A stretch of 64,000 nt of DNA from Corynebacterium sp. TAE3-ERU12 (GCF_019209905.1 NZ_JAHUTM010000003.1:124001-188000), one strand, 5' to 3'. Counted from the first letter of the stretch, positions 9,689 through 18,641 are shown. Made by a program: numbers and translations. The notes: generated by a model from the letters alone, not told the origin.

Positions 9689-10035
9689 TGAACCTATTTT
9701 TTGATTGCCTATCGCTGCTATTCATCACCGGCGGGGCGCTGCTGTCACTGTCTGCGGCGCTGGGCCTGGTGCGGTTCCGCGATACTGTTTCACGTATGCA
9801 CGCCTCGGCGAAGCCGCAAACACTGGGGCTGATCCTCACTATCGCCGGGGTTCTGGTGCACATTCAGGTGCATGCCGACGCTAATGCCAGCGTGCGCGGC
9901 GATATGGGCATGCTGCTGCTCATCGCCGTATTCGGCCTGGGTACCGCACCGGTTGTGGGGACCCAGCTGGCGGGTATCGCCCGGCGCGAGCACTTAGTCG
10001 ACCGGGAGCATCTCACCCGCGACGACGAGAACTAA
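9688..10035 (+). CDS. mrpG: Mrp antiporter subunit G
   Basis: 115 residues, MnhG/PhaG family. Signature GLVRFRDTVSRMHASAKPQTLG followed by two more membrane helices. It is the last gene of the mrp operon. Its 3' end overlaps by 4 nt the 3' end of the convergent GCS2 ligase gene, leaving no room for a separate terminator. Confidence 0.93.
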   Translation: MNLFFDCLSLLFITGGALLSLSAALGLVRFRDTVSRMHASAKPQTLGLILTIAGVLVHIQVHADANASVRGDMGMLLLIAVFGLGTAPVVGTQLAGIARREHLVDREHLTRDDEN

Positions 10036-11228
10036 TCCTTTAGTGGGTGCCCGGCGGCGAGCTCACGCACAACCAAGTCCACGGCCGCAGCCCATGGGGA
10101 ACCGCCACGCTGATTTTCCACGTCCCGGACCTTTTGCTCCGGGGCTAGTGCGGGCAATGCACCGGCGGCGTGGGCGACGCGGCGCTGCCGCTGGTAGCCG
10201 GCACCGAGTTCCATAATGGTGGTGACCTGCTCCAGTTCGGAAGCACAGTTGAGGTCTTTGGCGACTGGGCGCAGGGTGTCGAGCAGGTCGTGCAGGTCCT
10301 CAGTTACCCAACGCTCGGTGGTGTCGCGGTCGGTGATGATGAGTGCGTCCATGCCATAGCGCGCGGCACGCCACTTATTTTCCCGGTTATGCCACGGCGG
10401 CAAACTGGGCAGCTGTTCGCCGCGGTCCAGCATTCGGTCGTAGTGCACCACCAGGCTGTGGGTCAGGGCCACCAGCGCCGAGAGTTCCTGAATATTCGAC
10501 GTGGAGTCGGCCACGCGCACCTCGATGGTGCCGAATTTCTCCGCCGGGCGGATATCCAGGTGCATCGAGCCGGTGTGGTTAATCACGCCGGACTTAGCCT
10601 GGTCCGCCATGTACTGCTCGTATTCGGCCCAGGTGTGCAGATCTGGGGGCAGGTCCGCTGTCGGCAGTTGTTGGAATAACAGGGTGCGGTTGGAGGCGTA
10701 GCCCATGTCTTCGCCATTCCACGCCGGGGAGCTGCCGGACAGGGCAAGCATATGCGGCAACTGCACCTGCAGTGCGTTAATGATGGGCCAGACTCGGTCG
10801 GCGGAGCGCACACCCACATGGACATGCACACCCCAGATCACCATCTGGCGGCCCCACCACTGGGTGCGGTCCAAAATCTCCTGGTAGGTGGACTTATCAT
10901 TGACGCGCTGGTCGGTGCCGCGGGCGAAGGGGTGGGACCCAGAAGTCCACAGGTCCACTTTGTGCTTATCGCAGGCGGCCTGAACCAGCTCAAGGCGGCT
11001 TTGCAGGTCAGCAACGATTTCCGGAACGTCGGTGCACACATCGGTGACAAGCTCGACAGTATTGGCGAGGAATTCCCGGTGAATGCCGTGTTCCGGATTG
11101 TCTTCGGCGATGGTGGCCAGCACATCGTCTGCGCACGGGACAGTGTCCCGGGTGGTGCGGTCTACAAAGGCCAGTTCCCACTCGCAGCCGAGGGTGGGCT
11201 TCGGTGACCCGACAAAGTTTTCGGTCAT
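10032..11228 (-). CDS. Carboxylate-amine ligase, glutamate-cysteine ligase family 2 (GCS2/YbdK type)
   Basis: 398 residues, cytoplasmic. Family features are TLGCEWELAFVDR near the N-terminus, MVIWGVHVHVGVRSADRVWP (the His-rich ATP/metal motif), TGSMHLDIRPAEKFGTIEVR and the C-terminal GAGYQRQRRVAH. The family forms gamma-glutamyl or related amide bonds using ATP. YbdK-type members have weak glutamate-cysteine ligase activity, and the true substrate here is unknown. Actinobacteria use mycothiol, so a glutathione role should not be assumed. It lies in the same minus-strand direction as the lipoprotein and LytR_C genes, matching the mycobacterial Rv0433 position. Confidence 0.85.
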   Translation of the reverse strand: MTENFVGSPKPTLGCEWELAFVDRTTRDTVPCADDVLATIAEDNPEHGIHREFLANTVELVTDVCTDVPEIVADLQSRLELVQAACDKHKVDLWTSGSHPFARGTDQRVNDKSTYQEILDRTQWWGRQMVIWGVHVHVGVRSADRVWPIINALQVQLPHMLALSGSSPAWNGEDMGYASNRTLLFQQLPTADLPPDLHTWAEYEQYMADQAKSGVINHTGSMHLDIRPAEKFGTIEVRVADSTSNIQELSALVALTHSLVVHYDRMLDRGEQLPSLPPWHNRENKWRAARYGMDALIITDRDTTERWVTEDLHDLLDTLRPVAKDLNCASELEQVTTIMELGAGYQRQRRVAHAAGALPALAPEQKVRDVENQRGGSPWAAAVDLVVRELAAGHPLKD

Positions 11229-11282
11229 TGGCCTATTTCACCATACCGGGTGGTCTATGCGAACACCCCGTCCCGCATCGAC

Positions 11283-11846
11283 TTACTCAGAGTCAGCTTC
11301 AGTATCGACAGGCGGGGTCCAATTCACTCGTTTACTGCAGGCAACGACGGTGCCCTCATCGTCGGCAAGCACCAGGCCAGCCAGACTATCCGGGTCCCGT
11401 TTCACCGGGTTGGACTGCACTGCAGCTGCACCTTTGTCCTTCACCGTGATAGTTCCCACAACCCCCATCGAACCATCGTCATTGACCTCATCACTATCCG
11501 ACGGAGTGGTTGTGGAGATCTCCTCACCAGCCCCAGGGCAGGTTTGTGTGGAGGTGGCAACCACCCGGTACTCACCCGGATCTAGAACGGTCGGTGCGAC
11601 CGGATCGTCGACAAGCCCCACCCAATCGTCGGTATAGGCGGTGCGCACCCCGGCGAGCACCATGGTCAACCCATCATCGCTCTGCGAGATGAAGTTGTAG
11701 TAGCTGCCCATCTGGTCAAGCTCCGGGGCATCCGGGCGGGCCGAGGTGGAACTGGTCACGGATTCAGCCGACTCATCCCCACCGGAGGCGCAGCCAGTCA
11801 GGCCAACAGCGGCGGCGAGGAATACGGCACTAAGGCAACGACGCAT
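11283..11846 (-). CDS. Secreted lipoprotein of unknown function
   Basis: 187 residues beginning MRRCLSAVFLAAAVGLTGCASGG: a lipoprotein signal peptide with lipobox LTGC, so the mature protein is anchored outside the membrane at Cys19. The rest is a small acidic domain with two further Cys residues (QTCPGAGEE and VVACSKRVN) that could form a disulfide. The start lies 2 nt after the stop of the LytR_C gene, so the two are cotranscribed. In mycobacteria this position holds the Cu/Zn superoxide dismutase sodC; I see no SOD His motifs here, so it is a different protein. Confidence 0.8.
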   Translation of the reverse strand: MRRCLSAVFLAAAVGLTGCASGGDESAESVTSSTSARPDAPELDQMGSYYNFISQSDDGLTMVLAGVRTAYTDDWVGLVDDPVAPTVLDPGEYRVVATSTQTCPGAGEEISTTTPSDSDEVNDDGSMGVVGTITVKDKGAAAVQSNPVKRDPDSLAGLVLADDEGTVVACSKRVNWTPPVDTEADSE

Positions 11847-11848
11847 TA

Positions 11849-12517
11849 TTAGATGATCACCACAACGATGCCGGCGGGCTGGTCAGTCAGTTCTGCAGGG
11901 CGCTCGGCAACGACCCAGTCCGGGCCGAGATCCGCGGCGGCCTTCTCCGCAGCGGCCTGCTCTGCGGCATTACCCGGAGTGTAGAAAACGCTATTGGACT
12001 GCGCGCGGTACTGCTCACCAGGCAGGTTGCCATGATCGGTTTTCACCCAACCCCGGTCACCCAGATCCGTGGCGACCTCTTCGGCACGGTTGGGCACCAA
12101 ACCATTATTGAGCACCTGAACGTGCATAGTCGCCGGACTGAAGGCCGCAGCGTCAGCGCCGGCCGCAGCTGCGTCGGGGCCGACGTCAGCGTCGGGGCGT
12201 TCGCCATTGGGCTGTTCCGGCTGGGCCGGGGCAGGCGGGGCGGGCGGGGCATTGGTGGCAGAAGCGCTGGTGGAAGTCTGCGCCGCAATCGGCTCTTCGT
12301 CATCGCCGCTGGTGAGCACATAGATACCCCAGGCGGCGAGGATAACTCCGATGAAAATCAGCACCATGGCCAGGCCCCGCAGCGGGGCTCCGCTGGTATC
12401 GGCCTCACCTGCGTAGGCGGCACGGCTACTGGGTTCCTGGGCGGGGTCAGGCACTGCCGCATCGTCCAGGCGGTGCCGACCGCGGGGCTCATTGACGTTC
12501 AGATCATTATCGGACAC
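11849..12517 (-). CDS. Membrane-anchored LytR C-terminal domain protein
   Basis: 222 residues from a GTG start at 12517, chosen because a -10 box TACGAT (12525-12530) lies 7 nt upstream, giving a leaderless mRNA; an upstream ATG at 12574 would overlap the DUF3263 gene. Order of parts: a short cytoplasmic N-terminus, one transmembrane helix (RGLAMVLIFIGVILAAWGIY), an Ala/Pro/Glu-rich linker, then a LytR_C domain with MHVQVLNNGLVPNRAEEVAT, DLGDRGW and DWVVAERPAEL. LytR_C domains occur at the C-terminus of cell-wall ligases of the LCP family; here the domain stands alone. It is the positional counterpart of mycobacterial Rv0431. Confidence 0.82.
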   Translation of the reverse strand: MSDNDLNVNEPRGRHRLDDAAVPDPAQEPSSRAAYAGEADTSGAPLRGLAMVLIFIGVILAAWGIYVLTSGDDEEPIAAQTSTSASATNAPPAPPAPAQPEQPNGERPDADVGPDAAAAGADAAAFSPATMHVQVLNNGLVPNRAEEVATDLGDRGWVKTDHGNLPGEQYRAQSNSVFYTPGNAAEQAAAEKAAADLGPDWVVAERPAELTDQPAGIVVVII

Positions 12518-12524
12518 GCGGCCT

Positions 12525-12530
12525 ATCGTA
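12525..12530 (-). promoter_or_regulatory. -10 box of leaderless promoter (LytR_C gene)
   Basis: TACGAT on the minus strand ends 7 nt before the GTG at 12517, so transcription would start at or next to the start codon. Confidence 0.5.
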
Positions 12531-12548
12531 ACCGTTTTTATAGCTGCC

Positions 12549-12836
12549 CTATGAGTCTTCAGGCTCCGCGCCATCGCGGATTCGCTGCAAGCGATGCACC
12601 GTCACCGGGTCGGCGGCCTCCGCCCCCGGCGTGGAAATCAGCCGGTTGAGCAGTTGGTAGTAGCGCAAAGGGTCCATATTGAACTCCGCGCGCACCGCCT
12701 CAGCGCGGGCGGCGGGCCCCAGCGCCGGGGTTCGCTGGGAGCTAACCCGGGTGCGCTCAAAGCGCAGCATCCGCCAGGCCAGTTCGGGGTCTACTCCCCC
12801 GGTATCACCGTCGATACGCTGCTCCATATACCCCAC
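12549..12836 (-). CDS. DUF3263 family protein
   Basis: 95 residues, cytoplasmic. It has the DUF3263 core [15 protein letters not shown]...[25 protein letters not shown]. This resembles a small helical, possibly DNA-binding, protein found next to def throughout Corynebacteriales (Rv0430 in mycobacteria). GTG at 12836 has AGGAA 9 nt upstream; ATG at 12827 is an alternative. Divergent from def with only 41 nt between them. Function unknown. Confidence 0.82.
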   Translation of the reverse strand: MGYMEQRIDGDTGGVDPELAWRMLRFERTRVSSQRTPALGPAARAEAVRAEFNMDPLRYYQLLNRLISTPGAEAADPVTVHRLQRIRDGAEPEDS

Positions 12837-12863
12837 TTAATCATTCCTGCGCGCACTCGAGAG

Positions 12864-12869
12864 TATCCT
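12864..12869 (+). promoter_or_regulatory. -10 box of leaderless promoter (def)
   Basis: TATCCT ends 8 nt before ATG 12878. The in-frame ATG at 12872 lies only 2 nt after the box, so it would not be transcribed; this decides the def start. Confidence 0.5.
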
Positions 12870-12877
12870 CTATGCCC

Positions 12878-13462
12878 ATGGCCATTCTCCCCATCGTCAT
12901 CACTGGTGACCCGGTATTGCACACCCCGACCGCCCCGGTGACCGAGTCCCCGGAGGAACTCGCGCAGCTCATCGCGGATATGTACGAGACCATGGATGCC
13001 GCCCACGGCGTCGGTCTTGCCGCGAACCAGGTCGGCGTCGGCAAGCGCCTTTTCGTCTACGACTGCCCTGATGAGACCGGGGCCCGCCAGCGTGGCTGCG
13101 TGATCAACCCGGTGCTGGAAACCTCCGAGATCCCAGAGACTATGCCTGCCGACGACGGTTCCGACGATGAAGGCTGCCTATCTGTGCCTGGGCTGATGTT
13201 CCCCACCGGCCGCGCCGAGCACGCCACAGTCACCGGCACGGATGAAAACGGTGCCGAAGTCACCGTGGTGGGCACGGGTCTGCTGGCGCGTTGCTTGCAG
13301 CATGAGGTTGGTCACCTCGACGGCTATGTGTACACCGACGTGCTGATTGGCCGGTGGAAGCGCAAAGCCAAAAAGGCAATGAAACGCGCCGGCTGGGGTG
13401 TTCCGGGTAATACCTGGATGCCGGGCGCTGACCGTGACCCGTTCGGGCACGACGATCTCTAG
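12878..13462 (+). CDS. def: Peptide deformylase
   Basis: 194 residues. It removes the formyl group from the N-terminal methionine of nascent proteins. All three metalloenzyme motifs are present: [12 protein letters not shown] (motif I), EGCLSVPG (motif II, metal-ligand Cys near residue 100) and [11 protein letters not shown] (motif III, HExxH near residue 141). [21 protein letters not shown] at the N-terminus matches the usual deformylase start, which supports 12878 over 12872. Followed after 4 nt by a GNAT gene in the same direction. Confidence 0.95.
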   Translation: MAILPIVITGDPVLHTPTAPVTESPEELAQLIADMYETMDAAHGVGLAANQVGVGKRLFVYDCPDETGARQRGCVINPVLETSEIPETMPADDGSDDEGCLSVPGLMFPTGRAEHATVTGTDENGAEVTVVGTGLLARCLQHEVGHLDGYVYTDVLIGRWKRKAKKAMKRAGWGVPGNTWMPGADRDPFGHDDL

Positions 13463-13466
13463 TCCG

Positions 13467-14495
13467 ATGTCACATCAGCCCTTGCCAGCCGAGTCGCGGT
13501 TCGGCTCGGGTCCCGTTGCCGTGGGCCGACGTGTGATTGTGCGGCGCGCGCTTACCGACGCCGAACGCGCCACCAGCGACGCGAAAGTCACTGATCTTAT
13601 TGGGCATGTGGAAAGCGTCGACCCGCTCATTGTGCGGCCGCAATTGCGCGGCGGGGCGCGCAGTGACCTCGACCCGGTGGATTTCAGCGAGCACGATGTG
13701 CTGGTGGTGAAGACGCTGCCGGATACCCCGGTGCGCAATTCGGATATTCGGGCAGTGGAGACCGCCACCGCGAAGGCCTTCCCCGGCATTGAACACACCT
13801 GGTCTGGTGGGTGGCTATTGCGTGCAGGTGATGGCATCACCGAGCGTTCCAATTCGGCATTGCCCATTGGTTCACGTGCGGCCTCAGCTGAGGTGCCGAT
13901 GGCCGATATCGTCGAGTTCTATCGGCGCCATAACCTGCCGGTGCGCGTGGCCGTACCGGATCGGATTTGCCGGCCGGCGGAGCTTCTCACCCAGGGCCCG
14001 CAATGGCGGCGGGGCCCGGAGATTGTGGTGATGACCCGTTCCGCTGAGGATCTGCCGACGCCGCAGCAGTTGCCGGGTGTTCATGCGGAGGTGCTGGACC
14101 GCCCGGATGAGGAGTGGTTATCGCTGTATCACTTCCGTGGCCAGGCGCTTCCCCGACGTGCTTTGCAGCTGCTGATGGACGATATTGACGGCAAGATGAG
14201 TTTTGGTCGGCTCCTGCGCGACGGGGAAACAGTGGCGATTACGCGCGGCACGCTGACCGAATCTGAGGATGGCCGTCGCTGGTTGGGGTTTTCCGCTGTG
14301 GAGGTCAACCCGCGCCTGCGTCGGCAAGGCCTTGGCACCATGTTGGGCCTGCACATGATGCATTGGGGCGCTGAGCATGGCGCGGATGCGGTGTACCTGC
14401 AGGTTGTCTCGACGAATGAGGCTGGTGTGGCGCTCTATCGTCGGCTTGGTTTCGGTGAGCATCACCGGCATCGGTACGCCGAATTGGTTGGCTAA
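13467..14495 (+). CDS. GNAT family N-acetyltransferase (Rv0428c type)
   Basis: 342 residues. The N-terminal ~90 residues (VAVGRRVIVRRALTD...TSDAKVTDLIGHVES) look like a small beta-barrel. The C-terminal ~130 residues are a GNAT fold with the acetyl-CoA loop VEVNPRLRRQGLGTMLG and the terminal STNEAGVALYRRLGFGEHHRH. It starts 4 nt after the def stop and is likely cotranscribed. The gene order def-GNAT-xth is conserved in mycobacteria. The acetylated substrate is unknown. Confidence 0.87.
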   Translation: MSHQPLPAESRFGSGPVAVGRRVIVRRALTDAERATSDAKVTDLIGHVESVDPLIVRPQLRGGARSDLDPVDFSEHDVLVVKTLPDTPVRNSDIRAVETATAKAFPGIEHTWSGGWLLRAGDGITERSNSALPIGSRAASAEVPMADIVEFYRRHNLPVRVAVPDRICRPAELLTQGPQWRRGPEIVVMTRSAEDLPTPQQLPGVHAEVLDRPDEEWLSLYHFRGQALPRRALQLLMDDIDGKMSFGRLLRDGETVAITRGTLTESEDGRRWLGFSAVEVNPRLRRQGLGTMLGLHMMHWGAEHGADAVYLQVVSTNEAGVALYRRLGFGEHHRHRYAELVG

Positions 14496-14529
14496 GCACC
14501 ACAGGCCTGGGTGGTGGCGGCGGCGAGTG

Positions 14530-14535
14530 TAGCCT
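14530..14535 (+). promoter_or_regulatory. -10 box of leaderless promoter (xth)
   Basis: TAGCCT ends 7 nt before ATG 14543, placing the transcription start at the start codon. It allows xth expression independent of the def-GNAT transcript. Confidence 0.5.
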
Positions 14536-14542
14536 CGCCAAT

Positions 14543-15340
14543 ATGCGACTGTGTACTTGGAACGTCAACTCTGCCCGCACCCGTGTTGAGCGCATTATTG
14601 GGGTGCTTCAGCGCCACGATATTGACGTTATGGCCATCCAAGAAACCAAATGCCGGGATGACCAATTCCCCTTCCAGCCTTTTATCGATGCTGGTTATGA
14701 GGTCGCGCACCACGGGCTGAACCAGTGGAATGGTGTGGCCATTATCTCCCGGGTGGGGCTGGCCGATATTGAGCGGGGTTTTGCTCAGCAGCCTGGCTTT
14801 AGCAAGGACCCGGCCAAGGAGGCCGTTGTGGAGCCGCGTCATATCGCCGCGGCCTGTGGCGATATTCGGATTCATAGTGTGTATGTGCCCAATGGTCGCG
14901 CAATTGACGATCCGCATTATCAATACAAATTGAATTTCCTCGCCGAACTACGCGCAGCCGCAGCAAGCAGCCTCGCCGACGACCAGGAGGCGCGCGAGGT
15001 CATTGTGGGCGATTTCAATATCGCCCCACGCGATAGTGATGTGTGGGATATCGACTTCTTCGACGGCAAAACCCACGTCACCCAGCCAGAACGTGATGCC
15101 TACAACGCACTTGCCGACGCTGGTTTTACCGACGTCACCCGCCAATTCACGGAAGGCGAGTGGACATACTGGGACTATCAGCAGCTGCGTTTCCCCAAGG
15201 GTGAGGGCATGCGCATTGATTTCCAGCTAGCTTCCCCCGCTTTGGCCGCGTGCGCTACCGACGGCTTCATCGACCGCGAGGAACGCAAGGGCAAAGGCGC
15301 TTCCGACCACGCCCCGGTGATTGTGGATTACCGCTCCTAA
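14543..15340 (+). CDS. xth: Exodeoxyribonuclease III / AP endonuclease
   Basis: 265 residues, the usual length of XthA. It acts in base-excision repair by cutting at abasic sites and degrading 3' ends. Metal-binding and catalytic motifs in order: CTWNVNSAR, MAIQETKCRDDQFP (metal Glu), HSVYVPNG, IVGDFNIAPRDSDVWD and the C-terminal KGASDHAPVIVDY (catalytic Asp-His). Confidence 0.95.
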   Translation: MRLCTWNVNSARTRVERIIGVLQRHDIDVMAIQETKCRDDQFPFQPFIDAGYEVAHHGLNQWNGVAIISRVGLADIERGFAQQPGFSKDPAKEAVVEPRHIAAACGDIRIHSVYVPNGRAIDDPHYQYKLNFLAELRAAAASSLADDQEAREVIVGDFNIAPRDSDVWDIDFFDGKTHVTQPERDAYNALADAGFTDVTRQFTEGEWTYWDYQQLRFPKGEGMRIDFQLASPALAACATDGFIDREERKGKGASDHAPVIVDYRS

Positions 15341-15470
15341 CACCCTCGCAGGGCCGGTGCCACACAAGGTTTGGCGAGAAAACATTATGATTTTTCCCCA
15401 ATAACCCGAAAAGTTTTTTACGATGAACAGATATCACGACAATTTATTTTTGAATTAGAAAGGTGTAGCT

Positions 15471-16028
15471 ATGGCCTCCAATACCAACACTGTGCTCAGC
15501 AAAGACATGGACCGCGTCGTATGCGCCGAAGGCGGCGACATCAGCCTCGACCCGGCAACCCGCGCCGACGTCCAACGAGTCGCCTCCGGTATTTACGACT
15601 TCCTGGCCGCTACTCGACGGCTCGGCGAACGCCCCAACCAGCGACTAGAGATCTCCCAGTCCGAAATGGAGATCCTGCACTTCGTTTCCCGCCACCCCGG
15701 CTGCGGCGTATCCGATATCGCCCGACTGCGCTTCCTGCGCCCCTCCAACGTCTCAGCCACGGTACGTCGCCTGCTCGATAATGAGCTGCTGCTCCGCGAA
15801 AACAACGCCCATGACCGGCGCGCCCAGGACCTCTACATCTCCGACAACGGCAAGGAGATGCTCACCCGCGTCAGCGAGCACTGGGGTGAGATCATCTCCC
15901 GCATCGTGTCCACCATGGACATCAATGACGTGCGGGTACTGGTCAAGGCTGTGCCGTCGCTGCTCAAACTCACCGAGCACTCCGAGGTATTCGTCGAGGA
16001 GCACCAGCGACGCCAGCAGAACCTCTAA
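15471..16028 (+). CDS. MarR family transcriptional regulator
   Basis: 185 residues with a winged helix-turn-helix: QSEMEILHFVSRHPGCGVSDIARL, RPSNVSATVRRLLDNELLLREN and the wing AHDRRAQDLYISDNGKEML. The start has GAAAGGTG about 7 nt upstream. The ~100 bp before it (15371-15470) are markedly AT-rich compared with the surroundings and are the likely promoter and autoregulatory site. The ABC exporter genes 16032-17734 converge on it, so it may control them, but this is only proximity. Confidence 0.88.
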   Translation: MASNTNTVLSKDMDRVVCAEGGDISLDPATRADVQRVASGIYDFLAATRRLGERPNQRLEISQSEMEILHFVSRHPGCGVSDIARLRFLRPSNVSATVRRLLDNELLLRENNAHDRRAQDLYISDNGKEMLTRVSEHWGEIISRIVSTMDINDVRVLVKAVPSLLKLTEHSEVFVEEHQRRQQNL

Positions 16029-16031
16029 AAC

Positions 16032-16820
16032 CTAGGGGCGCACATCGCGACGGCTGAACACAAAAATGCCAAGCGCGACGATCGCAACAACCCAGAGCAT
16101 GGGGTAGGCCAAACCTGCCCACCCGAAGGCCCAGTCCGCAATACCGCCGAATACATCGAACCCAGCGTTCTGCCGCACATAGGCATCAAAAACAGTGGCC
16201 GGACGCCACGGGGCGAGGGTCTCGCCTACCTTCGGCAAGGTCGGGATGATCGACTCTGCCAGCAGTAGCCACAGCACCAACAGCACAATCACCCCAGCTG
16301 CGCGTTTCAGCACAAAGGCCAAGCCCACCGCCACGGCCACCATCAAAAAGGTATCCACGGGGGTCAGCACTAACAGCCGCAGGCCATAATCGTCGTTGGT
16401 CAACGGAGTCGACGTCACCGTATCGGGCAGCAGCAACCAACCAACGACGACACCCACCAGCATGGCAATACCCGTCATGACGACGGCAAACAGGCCGGCG
16501 ACCAGGATTTTCGACGCCACAATCTTCCACCGAGACGGCTCGGCAAGCGCAGTGGTACGAATCAGCCCCGAGGAATACTCACCGGTAACAGCGAACACCC
16601 CCAGCAGCAGAAGCATCGCCGGGGCAATCCCCCGAACCTGGCTGACGAATTGCGCCAGCGCGACCTCCGTCGGCGCGCGGTCGGTATAAAACGGGTCCTG
16701 CAAGATAGACACCTGCTGCGCAGCACCAATACCGACCAGTATGAACAGCAACACCGGTACCAACCAGGTGGAGCGGGAGGTGCGCAATTTGACCCATTCC
16801 GCACGAATTGTGTCGATCAT
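16032..16820 (-). CDS. ABC transporter permease (ABC-2 type)
   Basis: 262 residues with about six transmembrane helices (e.g. WLVPVLLFILVGIGAA, MLLLLGVFAVTGEYSSGLIR, PMLWVVAIVALGIFVF). The sequence GEYSSGLIRTTALAEPSRWK is typical of ABC-2 exporters of the bacitracin or lantibiotic immunity type. It overlaps the ATP-binding gene by 4 nt, forming a two-gene exporter. Its 3' end is 3 nt from the convergent marR gene. Substrate unknown. Confidence 0.86.
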   Translation of the reverse strand: MIDTIRAEWVKLRTSRSTWLVPVLLFILVGIGAAQQVSILQDPFYTDRAPTEVALAQFVSQVRGIAPAMLLLLGVFAVTGEYSSGLIRTTALAEPSRWKIVASKILVAGLFAVVMTGIAMLVGVVVGWLLLPDTVTSTPLTNDDYGLRLLVLTPVDTFLMVAVAVGLAFVLKRAAGVIVLLVLWLLLAESIIPTLPKVGETLAPWRPATVFDAYVRQNAGFDVFGGIADWAFGWAGLAYPMLWVVAIVALGIFVFSRRDVRP

Positions 16821-17734
16821 TGGTTACCTCCGCGGTATTCAGTCTCCGAACCGGTCAACTCCATAAAGGCCTCTTCCAAGGACACCCCGGCAGAAGTCAA
16901 CTCCTGCAACGGGATGCTGCTCTCATAGGCGGCCAAACCCACCACATCAGTAGCGGCATCGACATAGAGCACGCTGCGCCCATGCGGGTCCACATCCTGA
17001 GTGAAGGTCATCCCCTTGGCCTGCAAGGTTTCTTCCAATAGCTTCTGGTACTCAGTGCGCACCAGGGAACGCGCCTGAGTCGCGTCGCCACCAATCTCAT
17101 CGACGGTGGTCTGTGCAATAAGCCGACCACGGCCAATGACAATGAGGTCCTCGGCGGTCTGCGCCATCTCCGTGAGCAGATGCGAGGAAACGAGGACAGT
17201 GCGCCCCTCACCGGCCAGAGTCCGCAATAACCACCGCACCCACGCGATGCCTTCCGGGTCCAGGCCATTGACCGGCTCATCGAGAATGAGATGCTCCGGG
17301 TCCCCAAGCAGGGCCGACGCCAGACCCAGGCGCTGCGACATACCGAGGCTAAACCCATCGGCGGCCTTATCGGCCACATCCGTCAACCCGACAAGCTCGA
17401 GCACCTCGTCGACCCGCTTCAGGTTCAGGCCATTGGCCGCAGCAATCCACCGCAAATGATTACGGGCACTGCGTCGGGGTGCGACATCGCGGGCTTCCAG
17501 CAGCGTGCCGACCTGCCTGCCGGGCCGCTCCAACTGTCGATAAGGAACCCCGTCGATAAGCGCCTCACCTGCGGTGGGACGATCCAGCCCCACCATCATG
17601 CGCATGGTGGTGGTCTTGCCGGCACCGTTTGGGCCTAGGAAGCCAGTAACCACTCCAGGGCGTACCGTAAAAGAGACATCATCAACGGCTGTCTTCCCGC
17701 CAAATTTCTTGGTGAGTCCTCGGACTTCAATCAT
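16817..17734 (-). CDS. ABC transporter ATP-binding protein
   Basis: 305 residues starting MIEVRGLTKKFGGKTAVDDV. Walker A is GPNGAGKTTTMRMM; the signature GFSLGMSQRLGLASALLG and Walker B HLILDEPVNGLDPEG follow. The C-terminal ~90 residues are the accessory region seen in drug exporters. The reading frame extends upstream to 17908, but the ABC domain begins at the ATG chosen here. Partner of the permease at 16032-16820. Confidence 0.92.
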   Translation of the reverse strand: MIEVRGLTKKFGGKTAVDDVSFTVRPGVVTGFLGPNGAGKTTTMRMMVGLDRPTAGEALIDGVPYRQLERPGRQVGTLLEARDVAPRRSARNHLRWIAAANGLNLKRVDEVLELVGLTDVADKAADGFSLGMSQRLGLASALLGDPEHLILDEPVNGLDPEGIAWVRWLLRTLAGEGRTVLVSSHLLTEMAQTAEDLIVIGRGRLIAQTTVDEIGGDATQARSLVRTEYQKLLEETLQAKGMTFTQDVDPHGRSVLYVDAATDVVGLAAYESSIPLQELTSAGVSLEEAFMELTGSETEYRGGNQ

Positions 17735-17788
17735 GGTGCATAGTGTGCCAGGGTTTAGCCACCAGCGGCAGGTCAGCCTTAATTGGAA

Positions 17789-17794
17789 TAGGTT
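17789..17794 (+). promoter_or_regulatory. -10 box of leaderless promoter (small membrane protein)
   Basis: TAGGTT ends 7 nt before ATG 17802. Confidence 0.5.
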
Positions 17795-17801
17795 GAACAT
17801 T

Positions 17802-18119
17802 ATGAAAACGCAGCTCAAAAAAGCCACCGACGTCAATACTGCCGCCCTGGTCGGCACTGGTCTCATCGGCGGCTGGCTCATCGCCCGCGAAACCGAAATC
17901 CGCCCCATCGGGGGTGCTGTTCTCGCCGCAGCCGGCGGTTACGCCACCCGCAGCTGGGCCGCCCGACACGGCGGCGCTACCGCAGCAGGCCTGCTGGGCA
18001 CCTATATCGCCGCATTCGGCCTCTCGCACCCGCTGGCGAAGAAAATCGGGCCCTGGCCTGCAGTGCTCACCGTCACCTCAGTAGCCGCTGGCGCCGCCGC
18101 GCTCTCCGACCGCTCCTAA
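17802..18119 (+). CDS. Small conserved membrane protein
   Basis: 105 residues, mostly hydrophobic with Gly/Ala-rich helices: TAALVGTGLIGGWLIAR, IGGAVLAAAGGYATRSW, GLLGTYIAAFGLSHPLAK and WPAVLTVTSVAAGAAAL. These suggest three or four short transmembrane segments. There is no recognised family signature. It sits between the ABC exporter (divergent) and a NUDIX gene (convergent). The start is supported by the leaderless promoter box. Confidence 0.72.
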   Translation: MKTQLKKATDVNTAALVGTGLIGGWLIARETEIRPIGGAVLAAAGGYATRSWAARHGGATAAGLLGTYIAAFGLSHPLAKKIGPWPAVLTVTSVAAGAAALSDRS

Positions 18120-18137
18120 AGCAGAGTCAGCCGCGGG

Positions 18138-18641
18138 CTAGCCGCGCTGCGCAATGAGGTCAAAAATCACCTGGCGCAGCCGCGGCCAGCTGTCGCGGAA
18201 GGCCGGTAATAAGTCCAGCTCGGGGATCTCGTCGGCAGGCACCCATTCCAACGCCAACGATTCGGCATTAGCGTCGGTACGCACCGGGGTATCAGCCATG
18301 GCGAAAACCGTCGTATAGGTCCACCCGCCGGCAAGGTCCGGGCGCTGCGGGTCCGCCGGATATGGCCCCGCGGTGACCTCCGCATGCAGCACCTGCACCT
18401 GGTCGGCCCGCACCCCGGTTTCCTCTTCGGACTCGCGCAACGCAGCCTGCTCCGCACTTTCGTGCGAATCACGCGCACCACCGGGGACACCCCAGGTCAA
18501 CGGACAGGACGTCCAATCCGCGCGGTGCTGCATCAACACGCGCGCATCCGGGGTGAATAACAGCAGACCAGCTGCGCCAAACCGGCCCCAGCACCGTGTG
18601 CCATTGGGCCCTGCCGACCAACCGTTGCCGTCTTGAAGCAT
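18138..18641 (-). CDS. NUDIX hydrolase
   Basis: 167 residues. The Nudix box runs GGARDSHESAEQAALRESEE then ETGV, with the REUxEExGU core intact. The preceding beta-strand AAGLLLFTPDARVLMQHR and TWGVPGG fit a MutT-like pyrophosphohydrolase of nucleoside diphosphate derivatives. Exact substrate unknown. Divergent from glnX. Confidence 0.9.
   Translation of the reverse strand: MLQDGNGWSAGPNGTRCWGRFGAAGLLLFTPDARVLMQHRADWTSCPLTWGVPGGARDSHESAEQAALRESEEETGVRADQVQVLHAEVTAGPYPADPQRPDLAGGWTYTTVFAMADTPVRTDANAESLALEWVPADEIPELDLLPAFRDSWPRLRQVIFDLIAQRG

Noticed and set aside
10032..11228. Calling the GCS2 ligase a glutathione biosynthesis gshA
   Set aside because: Corynebacteria use mycothiol, and YbdK-type proteins have uncertain substrates; only the family is supported.
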